Of a DNA stretch of 64,000 bases, positions 1-11,800 are shown in pieces; position 1 is the stretch's first letter, and the number at the start of each line of letters is the position of its first letter. Below the pieces are notes generated by a model. That model was not told the origin of the DNA. It searched no databases and saw only the letters and a program-made list of their open reading frames with translations. Made by a program: the position numbers and the translations under genes. Source of the stretch: Kuschelorhynchus macadamiae. Its lineage: Eukaryota; Arthropoda; Insecta; Coleoptera; Curculionidae. The DNA is taken from positions 1,234,001 through 1,298,000 of the forward strand of contig JAUTXW010000061.1 of NCBI GenBank assembly GCA_030620095.1. The letters run 5' to 3'.

Positions 1-1020
1 ATATTGGATCATAATAATCTTGACAGGAACCTAATAGATCTAGTGGAAGCTTGTCTTACATCTACTAATTTAATTTTTCAAGGAAGTTTTTATGAGCAAA
101 CTTCAGGGGCAGCTATGGGATCTCCTGTATCACCTATGGTAGCGAATATCTTTATGGAAGCCTTAAAATATATTGCTCTAATATCCGCTCTACTAAAACC
201 AAAAGATTCAGATTTATAGAGGATACTTTTGTTGTTTGGCCTCCTGTACAAGATAATCTCATCATATTTCTGGATTACTTTAATCAACAACATCATAATA
301 TCAAGTTCACAATGGAAATTGAATCTAATGGGACGATTCCCTTTCTAGATGTATGTATGCAAAGGAATGAAAATGCTACATTAGGACATTCTCTGTGTAG
401 AAAACCGACGCATACCAATAGATACTTAAATGCAAATTCTCACGATCGCCCAGCACAACAAAAATAGGCTATTAACTCGCTAGTATTTACAGCCGTTTCG
501 ATTTCTGACCAAGATTCTCAAACTCAAAAAAGGAGAATAATGAGCAGCCAGCCTTAGGTAGTGTTGTTCTGCCCTACATACATGGCACCACAAACAAAAT
601 AGGATGATTACTTCGTCGCCGGCGGTCCAACATACGTACATTCTTCAATACACATAAGAAGATTGGATAATGCTGGCGATTCTCGAAGGATATTGTACCT
701 TTTCAAACAGAAGGAGTATATAAAATTCCTTGGTCCTGTGTAGAAGTGTATGCGGGAGAAACAGGAGGCTAAATATTAACTAGACTTAAGGAACATGAAC
801 GATGTATTAAAAAGAAACAAATTGTTTAATCTGCTGCAGCTGAACACCAACATACTACTGGCCATATTATAAATGTAAAGGAAACCAAGGTTTTAGCATC
901 GGTTCCAGGATTTTATGAACGAAAAATTAGGGCATCTATTGAAATGTTTAAGCATACAAAAATTTCACTAGAGATACGGGTTACGGTCTACATCACACAT
1001 GGAAACCGATCTTAACACAT
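1..1020 (+). pseudogene. Penelope-like retroelement relic (RT C-terminal part + GIY-YIG endonuclease)
   Basis: Reading through three frames gives the end of a Penelope-type polymerase. Bases 85-150 encode SGAAMGSPVSPMVANIFMEA, the conserved stretch before the RT catalytic box. After a frameshift near 205 the reading continues RFIEDTF, IPFLDV and RKPTHTNRYLNANS until a stop near 465. The usual Y-x-D-D box is replaced by FIED, so the RT is dead. A GIY-YIG nuclease follows: GVYKIP at 713, VYAGETGG at 747-770, then LKEHERC and EHQHTTGHI. In this family the nuclease makes the target nick and the RT copies the RNA. The element enters from the left edge of the window, so its 5' part is unseen. Several frameshifts and stops make it a clear relic. 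Family assignment rests on the RT/GIY-YIG order and is fairly sure. Confidence 0.85.
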
Positions 1021-2595
1021 GGTCTAATCCCAAGAACCATGATTTATTAATTAACTAATTATGTTTACATCAACAAAACCCCATGACAGTGAGACTTGGA
1101 AATACTAATAAAATTCATTTTTCTAACCCTAATATTAACATTTAAGTTCAATACCTGCAAACCAGCATGGAAATATATAGAATATATTACCAGTATGACC
1201 AATATGTAGGTTTATAACACGGTTTTAAGCAAATTTACTCCTAACGTAATTACTAATATGAACAGTACCAGTAGAAATGGAAAGTATAAATGGCATAAGC
1301 TCTACTACAAATCTTTAAAATGTTTTGACTCTCATGCACAAGCTTTTATTGATTTTTAATCTGGCTCCTATTTCTTTAAATAATTGATATAGACCCACTA
1401 CATAAATAACTTTCGAGTTCACTTTTATACTTCCTAGTAATAGCCAGTTTGATTGACGTGAGTGTCTGTTAGCTTATCGAAACAACAGATGTAATGGACT
1501 CGAAGAAATCCGAAATTTATTGGATATTTATGTTGAAAATACATCAGTATATTGTTTGGTTCCTTACATACAGTTTGCTAATTAGCAACTATGATTGCCC
1601 TAACATTTGCGGTCAGAATCTATAAGCAAAAATAATACCAATTCAACATCCGATCTTCGGCGAATGTTTCTAGAAAACTTCAAAAGTATCCGCATATCAT
1701 TTGAAAGGTACAGGAGAAGAACCGTTTTACTCCAAAATGTTTAAGCGAGTAAGATATGTGAGTTTTCGTCCATTATGGAACCGAAACCAGTAAAATAGAG
1801 GTTGTGGGTTCGATTCTTACTCGAAAACAGACTTTTTCCACTTTTAATTTTCTTTAATGTCTAAATTTACTAATTTTCAAAACGCTGAAATTTGCGACAT
1901 TTGGCCAACTTATAATAACTTAGTACCAAACCAGTTTTTCCCCTGTCGAAAGTGTTTTCATAATTTTAAAGGTTTGTAATAATTGTTTAAAATTTGCTCT
2001 TTCTTTACTATGTGCACAGCGTGTTCGTTTTAACTTGTCCCCGTTAAAATCTTCTATTTTCTTGTTATTTTTCAAGATATCAGAATGATCAAAAACAGAT
2101 TATATGCCTAGTTACCAAGTAACACACTTTTTTTCTAGGTATTTATTATCTGTTCTGAATTGTATTTCTCTACTTGATGGGTCACGTATAGTCTCTTTAA
2201 ACTTCTTTTGATATTTTACAGGACTAAGAGCAGAACTAGAAAAAAATGAGTAAATATGTTTGTTTTTTGAAACATCGTGCGCCACAAAGGTTTAGTAAGG
2301 AATAAAAATACTGGTGTAAATTAATCAGATTTTTTCTGCATCGATATTTTCACTTTTGTATGATTTGTTAAGTTTCAGCATTGAAAAATATACAGGGTGG
2401 ACCTTTCAACTTGAATAAATTCCATAACTTAGAAAATGATTATGAATTGGAAAAACTGTTTTAGACCTGATTTCTTCGACTTCGGAGCTTTTGGTAATAC
2501 CGACTTGATCCTGACGTTCTGTGTATAAAAATTACGACGTGTTCAAAAATAAAAATATAATGAAATCGGTAAATTTTGTCTACCCGGAACTTCCC
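1021..2595. other. AT-rich stretch without recognisable gene
   Basis: No reading frame of note. A pol III B-box-like string, GGTTCGATTC, lies at 1807-1816, but I see no matching A box or cloverleaf, so no tRNA or SINE is called. Confidence 0.5.
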
Positions 2596-3330
2596 TCCTT
2601 ATGAAAATTTTTTTCTTAGGAATATTGAAGTGTGACCCAATTTAATTCCGCTCATAGTCATTAAGTAGCACATATACATAGACTGTCTTTCCAAATATTT
2701 TTTATAGCTATGCACCCATTTGACAGATAGGCGGACTGACAAACAGACCGACGGAATTGAGAAAACATATATTTGGGCATCTAGAAATGCTAAAACCTGA
2801 AGCTATGTAAAACCTTGGAGTGGATTTTTTTTTCTAGATTACGGATAGTTTATTTGCCCACCATTTTGTTTTGCTATCTTAAATTCGTACCACAATTTAT
2901 AAATTCGTCTCTATATCACTCTTGATTCTTGCACAAAATTTAAAATCAATCTAATAAGTAGTTTCTTCATCTGATTTTTTAAATATTTTATTAAACCGCC
3001 ATTTTGTTTCGTTATCTTGGATTCGCACTAAAATTTTACCAGAAGATTTCTACGTAATACTTGATTTTAGTGCAAAATTTCAGTTAAATTGGAAGAGTGT
3101 TTTTTTAGTAAATTTCTTTTTAACATTCCACCAGGCCGTTTGACCAACATTTGAAGTCAATTGAATAAGTAGTATTTGAGCCATATAGCGTACAGATAGA
3201 CCGACAGACTGACGCAAACGGGAAAACATGTTTTTTAACTTCTAGAGATCCTGAAACGTGAAGTTCTGTAAAAAACTGGGAGGGTGATTGTTCCAAGAAT
3301 ACAAAACTTCTTTTTTACGAGGGAAGTAAA
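2596..3330 (+). repeat. Modular dispersed repeat, copy 1
   Basis: Contains two kinds of module that recur elsewhere in the window. Module 1 has CCGCCATTTTGTTTCG, then a line like TTGGATTCGCACTAAAATTT, ending near GAAGTCAATTGAATAAGTAG; it is repeated about every 115-150 bases here (near 2860, 3000, 3120). Module 2 has GACAGACTGACG, then AAAACATG, TCTAGAGATCCTGAAACGTG, and an end near GAGGGAAGTAAAAAA; it occurs near 2725-2830 and 3190-3330. Other copies: 14690-14975 (+), 39850-40012 (-), 43780-44420 (+), 61120-61720 (-). No coding capacity is visible. Confidence 0.7.
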
Positions 3331-4807
3331 AAATGGTTTTTAAAATTATCATTTAGGATCACTTCTATGGGTCAAACAGTTTGACATAAAAAAATGTAAT
3401 TTGCATTTTTCTATATTAATTTTTTTCAGATCTATTAGGTGATATCAACTTCCGGTATCATAATGCTTTTCGAAGAGTTTTTACACATTTTCATAAATTT
3501 TAGATACAACTATTTACAAGAAAGGGCATATGTGCTATATTTCTGAAAATGAGGAAAGTGATGGCCTTTTCAAATGCACGGTCCCTCATTAAAAAAAATA
3601 TGCCAATATCTGTGGGTGTTGACATCGTATAAGATATCTGGTAACACCCCTAAAAACCTGTCAGAAAATCATAAAACTTGTATTGTAATGAAGGTTCTAA
3701 CTTAAAAAAATAATTAGAGGCTCTTTAAGGAGGGAAAAACTAAAATGATAACAATCTACATGTAATTTCATTAACATTCGCGATATTTACGTCGAAGGTT
3801 GAATTTCTGTAATGAAGGAAATGGCGATTTTCTCCACTTTGTATGATCATATTCAGGTAAATTTTAGTACTTAACTAAATAAAATTTGTACATTAAGGAA
3901 TCCTTAAATCTATAAAAACAATATTATTAAGTACCATGTGAGGTTTTTACAGGAGAAACGATGGTATCCCACTTAGTTTTCGTAAATCTAAAACCTATTT
4001 CAATATTAACAACCAGAATACAAAAAATCATAATTTTTAAGTAGATTTTTCCCGAAAGTGGCGCATTTTGTCGTTAGAAAAACTTTTTTCGAAGAAATTT
4101 TTAAAAATGTATAATTTCATATCTACATGTACAAAACTAAGGTATTATTACCCTGATTGAGCCCCTCTTTCTTGCTCGTGACACCCATGGAAACAAATAA
4201 GCGGGTTCAGCATCAAATGTTTATGAAACTCACCAAATTTCATAATTTTGTCTCCAACGGTTTCGAAAATATTGGGAAACATCCATTTTTAGGGTCTCCT
4301 TTTGGGGGATATAGCTCTCGAAGGAAGCATTTTTCGACCAACTTTTATACGAACTCTTATTCTTTCTTTTTTCGTTTTGTTTCATTCAGTGGGTCTCGTT
4401 TTATCGATTATAAATATGCCAGACCTGATAATACGTAATGCACTAGAGAGCGAGGGGGAATATTCTATAATAATTTAGAATCAATAGGAATACCTACGTT
4501 GCTTCTTATGGCACGAATTTTGTCAATTTTCTCGGTCTTTAAGTTTTTTTGATTTTAAAAAATATATATTCTTTAAAGATAATACAGGTAAAATCCTTCA
4601 ACTTTCCTATTTAAAGTTTTTTCTTTGTCTGTAATAATTAAAATAAATTTCAAAAAAGCTCTGTTTCGTCGATAATTTTACCACAGTTGTACAGCAAACT
4701 ATTTAGTCGAAACGCCTGAAATATAAACACAAGAATAGAACTTGATGATTTTCTGTATAAAAATATTTTTCTTGTAAATTCGAGAATATAACAAAAGTAG
4801 GGAAAGG
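3331..4807. other. Noncoding AT-rich stretch
   Basis: Nothing recognisable. One open frame at 4157-4438 (93 codons, non-ATG start) has no motif and reads like chance composition. Confidence 0.5.
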
Positions 4808-5087
4808 CGAAATATCTTAAAAACCGTTTAACTGAATTTAAAGAAATTATGTACACTCAGGTATAAAATTATGTCGCAATTTCAATGGCGAGTTCCGCAT
4901 TGCTGCCAAATTTTCCGTTTTTTCCTATATTTTATTACTATTTTAAAATCTGAGTCAAATGCTCAATACTTTCACAGCACTTTTTATGAAAGTCAACAGT
5001 TTTTGCGAAAATAAGGGTCTAATATCCATGATTTAATGTATTATCTTTTATTACAGCGCCTGCACATAAAAGGTTACCTGATATATT

Positions 5088-5290
5088 TGACAATGTCAGA
5101 AATGAAATTTTACTTATATTGGGTTATGGAGATGGAATGCGAAACCTTCAAGATGTATTTAACATTATTAATGACAAATATCCTAACAGAAATCCAATAA
5201 CTTAATCTATCGTATGCAAAATTAACAAATAATTTCGTGAAACTGGAAATGTAAAAGTTGCTGTACTTTCTGGCAGACAACTTTAAAAGT
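5088..5290 (+). pseudogene. Mariner-like transposase, N-terminal fragment (inverted copy)
   Basis: Translating 5100-5290 gives NEILLILGYGDGMRNLQDVF, then NDKYPNRNPIT, a stop, and FRETGNV. These match position by position the start of the minus-strand gene at 6472 (QILIILGYGDRMRILQEV). This is the N-terminal helix-turn-helix region that binds terminal repeats in mariner-type transposases. It carries at least two stops and ends near 5290, so it is a fragment. Confidence 0.6.
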
Positions 5291-5329
5291 AAGTTAATAC
5301 ATCAAACAACAAACAATAAATTAATGAAT

Positions 5330-6472
5330 CTAAGTAAGGTGTGTAAAATGTTGCCATTTACTTCCTGTCAGTAGGCCAAATCCTCTGGGAAAACATGTAA
5401 TACATTAAAAAGAATGCCAGCCTCCTCGATTCGTCTACAATCGATTTCTATTGGCTCATTTAAATCCTGGAGGTCAGTGGGCTTAATTTCATACAACATA
5501 TTTTTAAGGTGTCCTCACAAAAAGTAGTCAAGGGACGTCAAGTCCGTAGACCGAGATGGCTCCTCTATTCTACCCATACACTCCAATCCAACTTCAAAAA
5601 AAAGAAAAACATTGTCTAGAATATTCCAGAACATTCCGAGTAAAATGCGGTGACGCACCATCCTGCTGAAACCATATTTCATCCTTTGATGCACCATTAC
5701 CTAAAGAAATCAAGTTAAAATATTTAATTCAGCAGGTAAAGTAAGGGACTTACGGTTATTCGGAAATAATTCTGCATTAGCTGGGACAATTTCGGTCCTT
5801 AAAATATTCAAATATCTTTCTCCAGTTAATGTGTCTTCCATGAAGAAGGGATGGATTATTCTTGCATCTTTTGCACCACACCAAACATTTATATTTTGGG
5901 GACGTTGCGTATGATTTTCTCGTATACAATGTGGATTTTCCCTGGCCCATTATCTACAATTATGCATTAATTTTTCCATTAAAAAAAAGTTGTTTCGTCA
6001 GAAAAATTAATTTTATTGATAAAATTTAGATTGGTATTGCAAGGTTTAATCATGATTTCACAAAATTCCAAGCGCATATTGTGATCATCCTCAGAGAGTT
6101 CTTGCACCAAAGTTATTTTGTATGGATGAAACTTTTCGGTTTTTAGAAGTCGGTCTACAGACATGTGTGGGACGTCATTTTCTCTTACTAATGTTCTGGT
6201 GGAAAGGTGCGGTTTTCTTAACTGATTCAAACATTGAAAGCTTTATCGCCTTTTATTGCGCTTTTAGGTCTGTCAGAACAGACAGCATCTTTTGCCTTTC
6301 CAGTTTCAGGACATTTGCTGTTAATTTTATTTACGATAGATTTAGTTATTTGATTTCTGTTAGGACATTTAACAATAGAACCATTACAAACTTCTTGCAG
6401 GATTCGCATTCTATCCCCATAACCCAGTATAATTAAAATTTGAATTCTTTGGGTTTCAGTTAAACAATCCAT
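5330..6472 (-). pseudogene. Mariner-like (Tc1/mariner superfamily) transposase relic
   Basis: Reading down from 6472, the gene starts with a helix-turn-helix region (LTETQRIQILIILGYGDRMR). A frameshift near 6230 follows, then PHLSTRTLVRENDVPHMSV, FHPYKITLVQELSEDD and the first catalytic block INFSDETTFF. Further on come the second block WFQQDGASPHF (Asp codon near 5660) and the third, STDLTSLDYFL (near 5515-5550). The three acidic positions of a mariner-type DDD enzyme are therefore still visible, but frameshifts near 6230, 5970 and 5600 and internal stops break the gene. It once cut and rejoined its own ends. A second, inverted N-terminal fragment lies at 5088-5290. Confidence 0.75.
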
Positions 6473-6885
6473 TTTTGTAAATCAACAAAACATTCTCAGA
6501 CATATCAGGTAACCTTCTGTGGGCAGGTATATTAATAAAAAGTAATACATTAAATTATGGATATTAGTTTAGACCCTTATTTTTGCAAAAACTGTTGACG
6601 TTCGTAAAAAAACTTACTCTTAATAAAAAGTATTTTATGCAGATTTTAAAAATGTAATATAATATAGTGAGTTCCATTAAAAAAAAATTTTCCTTTTTTA
6701 CCAGAAAAACGGTAAACTTGGCAGCAATGCGCCATTGGATTCGACATAATTTCATACCTAAGTATCCATATTTTCATTAATATCAGGTAAGTTATACCTG
6801 AGATATTTCTAAAAAATAGATGTACTAACTTATTGTGCAATTACTACCCAGGCATGTCGCGTTAAAAAAATAAACAAAAAAAGGC

Positions 6886-6889
6886 TAAT
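6886..6889. repeat. Target-site duplication TAAT (5' side of errantivirus)
   Basis: TAAT directly before the 5' LTR equals TAAT directly after the 3' LTR (14532-14535). A 4-bp duplication is the size made by gypsy-type integrases. Confidence 0.85.
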
Positions 6890-7090
6890 AGTTACGTTCC
6901 CGTGAGAAATGCAATTCTGCATTTATGCACTTGCAATTCTTAGACTTTTATCTTTTCGTTCTCATGCAACATAAGCATTACTGAACTTATAAATATAACT
7001 AAAATGCATTTTGTAGTCAGTTCTCTTTGTACGCTTATGAAATAAAATTGATTTTTTAAAAATAATTTCTCGTGTTTCGAGTTGTTAACT
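6890..7090 (+). repeat. 5' long terminal repeat (201 bp)
   Basis: Begins AGTTACGTTC and ends GAGTTGTTAACT, errantivirus-like ends (AGTTA...TAACT). A polyadenylation signal AATAAA is at 7041-7046. I saw no difference from the 3' LTR. Confidence 0.95.
7041..7046 (+). promoter_or_regulatory. Polyadenylation signal AATAAA in LTR
   Basis: AATAAA lies 45 bases before the LTR end. The same hexamer in the 3' LTR, at 14482-14487, would be the one used. Confidence 0.55.
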
Positions 7091-7108
7091 GGCGCAGTCG
7101 GTAGGATT
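7090..7108 (+). promoter_or_regulatory. Primer binding site, tRNA-Ser type
   Basis: TGGCGCAGTCGGTAGGATT is the complement of the 3' end (with CCA) of insect tRNA-Ser as I recall it, the primer used by several errantiviruses. Its first T is the last base of the LTR. Confidence 0.85.
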
Positions 7109-7558
7109 ATTGCCAACAGTCGCGCATCGTGCGTATTTTCTGGTTTCGTCTCAACGATTTGTGGCAAAAATCGGACAATCAAAAAAAAAATCTTCAGGGT
7201 GTACCAAGAAACTCACAATTGACCAGGGATTTGGAACAGTATCGTCCAGCGTCCTATTGGTGCGAGTTTGGGAACACACATCGTCCCACCCTCATAGCAG
7301 CTAACCAGGGAAAGGACCACATCGCCTCTCCTATTGGACCCTAGTTTAAAAATGAGAATTGGAATTATCTTCAGTACATTGCTGTAAGTGCTTCCTTTCA
7401 ATTTTCCTTATTTCATTTTATTTTTATCCTATCTTAAATATTGATATTTACGTCTCTTGTAATTCCGCAAACTGGAAGATTTAACATCAGCTTTTGGAAA
7501 TTTAAATTGTGAAAGAAATCTAACACCTTTTTCTAATTTAATTCAAATAAGTAAAATA
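7109..7558 (+). promoter_or_regulatory. Leader with candidate env splice donor
   Basis: The leader carries an ATG at 7352-7354 whose frame runs 32 nt, through mostly hydrophobic codons, to GTAAGT at 7384-7389, a strong donor. The exon would end at 7383 in phase 2, which matches the env frame entered at the acceptor 12547-12549. Short upstream frames elsewhere in the leader look like noise. Confidence 0.6.
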
Positions 7559-8817
7559 ATGACTACTGAACCTAATTTACAACTAGTCAGATATCAGGCA
7601 GACAATATTCCCTTATTTGATGGGAATCCAAAACAAATAAACAGATTTATTAATGCTTGTGATAATTTTTATAATAATCATAGAAATAAAACTGACAATA
7701 ATGCACCTATAAATGTATGTTTACACGATACCATATTAAGTAAACTTGTAGGTAGGGCAGCCGATATTATTTGTTCTAGAATAGAATTAAATACATGGCC
7801 CGCAGTAAAAGCTGCAATAATTTCGACTTTTTCAGACCATAGATCGATTGATTGTATTATTCAAGATATAATAACGTCCAAACCAGAAAAAAATGAAACA
7901 CCGCAACAATTTGGCCTGCGTTTGCAAGACGCTCACAGTTTGTTATTTTCCAAAGTAAATTTAAGCAATGAAACGCAAGCTCTAAAACTTTTAAAAATTA
8001 ATGAATATGGAAATTTAGTATTAAAAACCTTCATAAACGGTCTAAACTATCATATGCAACTTGTGGTTAGATTAAAAAATCCAGTTACTTTAGAAGAGGC
8101 AATGAGCTGTGCCTTGGAAGAAGAAAATTTTATGTATTATAAGAACCGTAGTAACATATTACCAAAAAAAACCCAAATTTTAATTCACAAAAACCAAAAA
8201 TAAATTTGCATACACAAGCACATTATCCTGCTAATGTGAGACCAATATTTTCGAATTACCCCGTTCAGCAATTTTCAAATTTTATGGCTTCTTATAAACA
8301 ACCAATCCCAAATTTTAATAATGGAAATAATCAATTTATGGGCTTTGGACAATTTAGGCAACCCGCAAATAATTTTAGACAATCGAATTTCCCAAATCAA
8401 AATTTTATGCAAAGAAACACTTTTACACCAAGACCATCTTTTAACCCCCAAAATCAACGCCCAACTTCTTCTGGAATATCACGCCAACAAAAGCCTGAGC
8501 CGATGGATACTTCTTCAGGGAACACAACCCTTAGAAGAAACCAACAACCACATTCTTCACAACGTAATATTGTTGTAGAAGAACTATATAATCAATCAGT
8601 CGAATCGATAAATGCCGATAATGATCAAAATGAAAATTTTCAAACTAGCAATGCTGAATTTCAATATTATTACCCGGAATACACCGATAATTCGCAATAT
8701 TCGTATAATGACTCCAATACCGAATTTTCTTGTCTAGAAAATAACCCTTATGAAAATCAAATTGATTTTAATGAAGAAAATTTTCAGGAGAACCAAATTT
8801 CCAACAACCAAACATAA
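7559..8817 (+). pseudogene. gag: Errantivirus gag, split by a 1-nt frameshift
   Basis: The frame opens at ATG 7559, shortly after a purine-rich AAATAAGTAAAATA stretch, and runs 214 codons. The N-terminal half is helical and capsid-like (PLFDGNPKQINRFINACDNF; FINGLNYHMQLVVRLKNP; LEEAMSCALEEENFMYY). At an A8 run (8164-8171) the coding signal moves to the -1 frame, as one lost A would cause. It continues to 8817 as an Asn/Gln/Phe-rich tail with repeated QNF and NFRQ patterns and no CCHC zinc knuckle, as is usual for errantivirus gag. Together the parts make about 420 codons. The structural protein packages the RNA. The lesion is in a homopolymer, so a sequencing error is possible. Confidence 0.88.
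8778..8784 (+). promoter_or_regulatory. -1 ribosomal frameshift site AAATTTT
   Basis: In the gag frame the heptamer splits A AAT TTT, the X XXY YYZ pattern. The pol frame (-1) is first open immediately upstream, after stops at 8763, 8769 and 8772, and gag stops at 8815-8817, so the overlap is just 43 nt. This is the expected device for making a gag-pol fusion. Confidence 0.75.
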
Positions 8818-11800
8818 TACTTTTAAATAATTATACAAATTCAGATTTACCAGTAATTTTCATACCCGAAATCAAAGCAAAATTTTTAATTGATACAGGT
8901 AGTGGCAAAAGTTTTATAAAGCCTAATTTAGCATACAAAATTTATTCAAATTTCATTTTTTCGGAACCTTTCTCAGTAAGGACAGCCCACGCTACGTCCA
9001 TTCACAATGAAGTAATTAATATACCAATATTTCCTTGTTTTAATCATACAGGTAATCATAAGTTTTATCTTTTTGATTTTTCACCTAAATTTGACGGACG
9101 TTTTGGAATTGATTTTCTTACACATATTGGAGCTAATATAAATTTAAAACATTGTTCTTTAGATACTCAATTTGTAACATTGCCTTTATATTATCAAAAT
9201 AATATATCAAATTTACATAATTTTGAAACTATCGAAATAATAATTCCCCCACGTACATGTCAAAGAATCAAACTGCCTGTAAATCAATCGAATGGTTTAG
9301 GTATTTTAAAATATACAGATTTTGGTTGCGCAGAGATGCCAGAAGCTTTAGTACAAGTCATTGACTCCTACGCAACAACTATAATTACGAATAGTCGCGA
9401 AAACCCAGTTAAAATAAAAATATTTAATCCCATAGATATCGAAACCATAAATGAAGTAGAAAACAACTTCATAGAAAAAATGGAAACCGATACAGAAATA
9501 AATGAATATATGGATAATACACAAAAACAAAACTTAAAAAATTTAAGACTGTCACATTGTAATCAGGAAGAATACAGAGCTATTCGAAACTTGTGTTACG
9601 AATATCGTGACATATTTTATTGTGAGGGCATCCCACTTACATTTACTAATCAAATTAAACATAAAATAAACCTAACCGATGACACACCTATATATACAAA
9701 AACTTATCGATATCCCGAAATTCATAAAAAAGAGGTTAAAACCCAAATTAACAAAATGTTAGAGAACGGTATCATTCAAAACTCAACGTCACCGTGGAGT
9801 AGTCCAATTTGGATTGTCCCAAAAAAGATGGACGCGTCCGGTAAACGTAAATGGCGTATCGTTTGCGATTTCCGTAAGATCAATGAACGCAGTATTGATG
9901 ATAAATTTCCTTTACCAAATATATCGGATATTCTCGATAAACTCTCGAAAATCTCAATATTTCAGCACATTGGATCTAGCAACCGGTTTTCATCAAATAG
10001 AAATGGAACCGAATGATATCCCTAAAACAGCCTTCTCAACCGATACAGGTCATTATGAATTTAGACGCATGCCTTTTGGCTTAAAAAATGCGCCCTCTAC
10101 ATTTCAGCGAGTCATGAACAACGTCCTTCGGGGACTTCAAAATGAAATCTGTTCTGTATATCTTGATGACATAATAATTTTCTCTACGTCACTTCAAGAG
10201 CACATCGATAGATTAAAATCCGTTTTTGATAGACTTAGGGAATCCAATTTAAAAGTGCAGCTAGACAAATCAGAATTTTTACACAAAGAAGTTGCTTATT
10301 TAGGTCACAAAATTACAAGCGAAGGTGTAAAACCTAATCCTGATAAAGTCACCGCAGTTAAAAATTTCCCCATACCAAAAACCCAAAAAGACATTAAGTC
10401 ATTTTTAGGACTTTTAGGAGATTCATCAAAGACTTCGCAAAAATCACAAAACCCCTTACATTATGTCTCAAAAAAGGAGCGAAAGTTGAACACTCACCAG
10501 CCTTTATTCAATCCTTTAACCATTTAAAAGAATTGCTTATTAATGCTCCAATACTAAAATATCCGGATTTTGAAAAACCCTTTGTCCTTACGACAGATGC
10601 CTCAAATGTAGCCCTAGGCGCTGTTCTCTCTCAAGGCAACCCGCCAAATGACAACCCTGTAGCATTCGCGTCGCGCACTCTAAATGAAACAGAACAAAAA
10701 TACTCAACGATTGAAAAAGAACTTTTAGGAATCGCTTGGGCATGTAAATACTTTAGACCTTACCTTTATGGCAAAAAATTTAAAATATATACTGACCATC
10801 GCCCATTAGTATGGTTATTTAACCTCAAAGAACCAAATTCGAAATTAGTACGTTGGAGGCTAAAACTTGAAGAGTATGATTATGAAATAATCTACAAAAA
10901 AGGGAAACAAAACACTAACGCTGACGCCCTTAGCCGAATTCAATTAAACGCAATCGAATCCGAATCATTAATAAATTACCCAGGCGATATAGACACCGGC
11001 GTAACGCAATTCCTAAACGACCAATTCAACCCAGATATCCTTGACTCTGAAGTAGTGTCACAAACAATAGAAAGACTAGAACACGAACCTGAAACAACAC
11101 CCAAAATTAATATTATTTCTGACATTCTAATAACTCCACCTATAACACAATTAACCCATTCTAATATTCCAATAAAACCACCCGTAACGGAAACAATACA
11201 TAGTACAAATGCTAACGAAAATCATTCCAATATGACTATATTAGATGAAATTATTAATAATAAAGCTCATCAACTTATTATTAACAAAGCACCTTATGAC
11301 AAATATGTTAAAACCAAACGTGAAAATTTCGAAGGACATCAAATTATTCACGCAACATTACCCACTAATATTATAGTAATTACTAACTTTTTGAAAGAAT
11401 GTTTAACAAATAAAACAACATAAGTTTATTTCTTTTCCAAAGAACTAAGAACCTATTTTCAACAAACAATGAATAACCATTTTAAAAATTTAAAACTTAT
11501 AGAATGTTCAAAATTAATAAATAATGCTCAACCTGACGAACGAGAATTACTAATTAAATATCGTCATGAAGGCAAAACAAATCATAGAGGAATCGAAGAA
11601 ACTTGCAAATTTTTAAAAGCAAATTATTATTGGAAATCACTTAAGGCAGATGTAACAAAATACATCAATAATTGTGAAATCTGTCAACGATCAAAATATA
11701 ATCGAAAACCACCAGATCAACCTTTGATATTAACCGAAACGCCAAGCAAACCTTTCGAAATTGTTCATATCGACACTTTCATCATAGGTAAACAAAAATT

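Larger units (their letters stand above)
4808..6820. mobile_element. Mariner-like element with inverted duplicate of its 5' end
   Basis: A minus-strand mariner-like element (about 6820 down to 5300) faces a plus-strand copy of its own 5' region (about 4808-5290). The two arms match as inverted repeats outside the coding part: for example, TTGCTGCCAAATTTTCCGTTT at 4899 onward pairs with the complement near 6700-6725, and the block with TGTTGACG/CGTCAACA near 6590 pairs with 4993 onward. The arms also contain matching N-terminal transposase code, so this is not an ordinary short terminal repeat. Arm identity looks to be roughly 65-80 percent by eye, so the arrangement is old. Confidence 0.6.

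Noticed and set aside
1807..1816. B-box-like GGTTCGATTC suggesting a tRNA or SINE
   Set aside because: No A box at the right distance and no cloverleaf could be drawn.
4157..4438. 93-codon frame, plus strand
   Set aside because: No motif, non-ATG start and no support from surrounding structure.
7110..7344. Overlapping short frames in the errantivirus leader
   Set aside because: They precede gag, have no motif and differ in frame from the spliced env start; leader noise.
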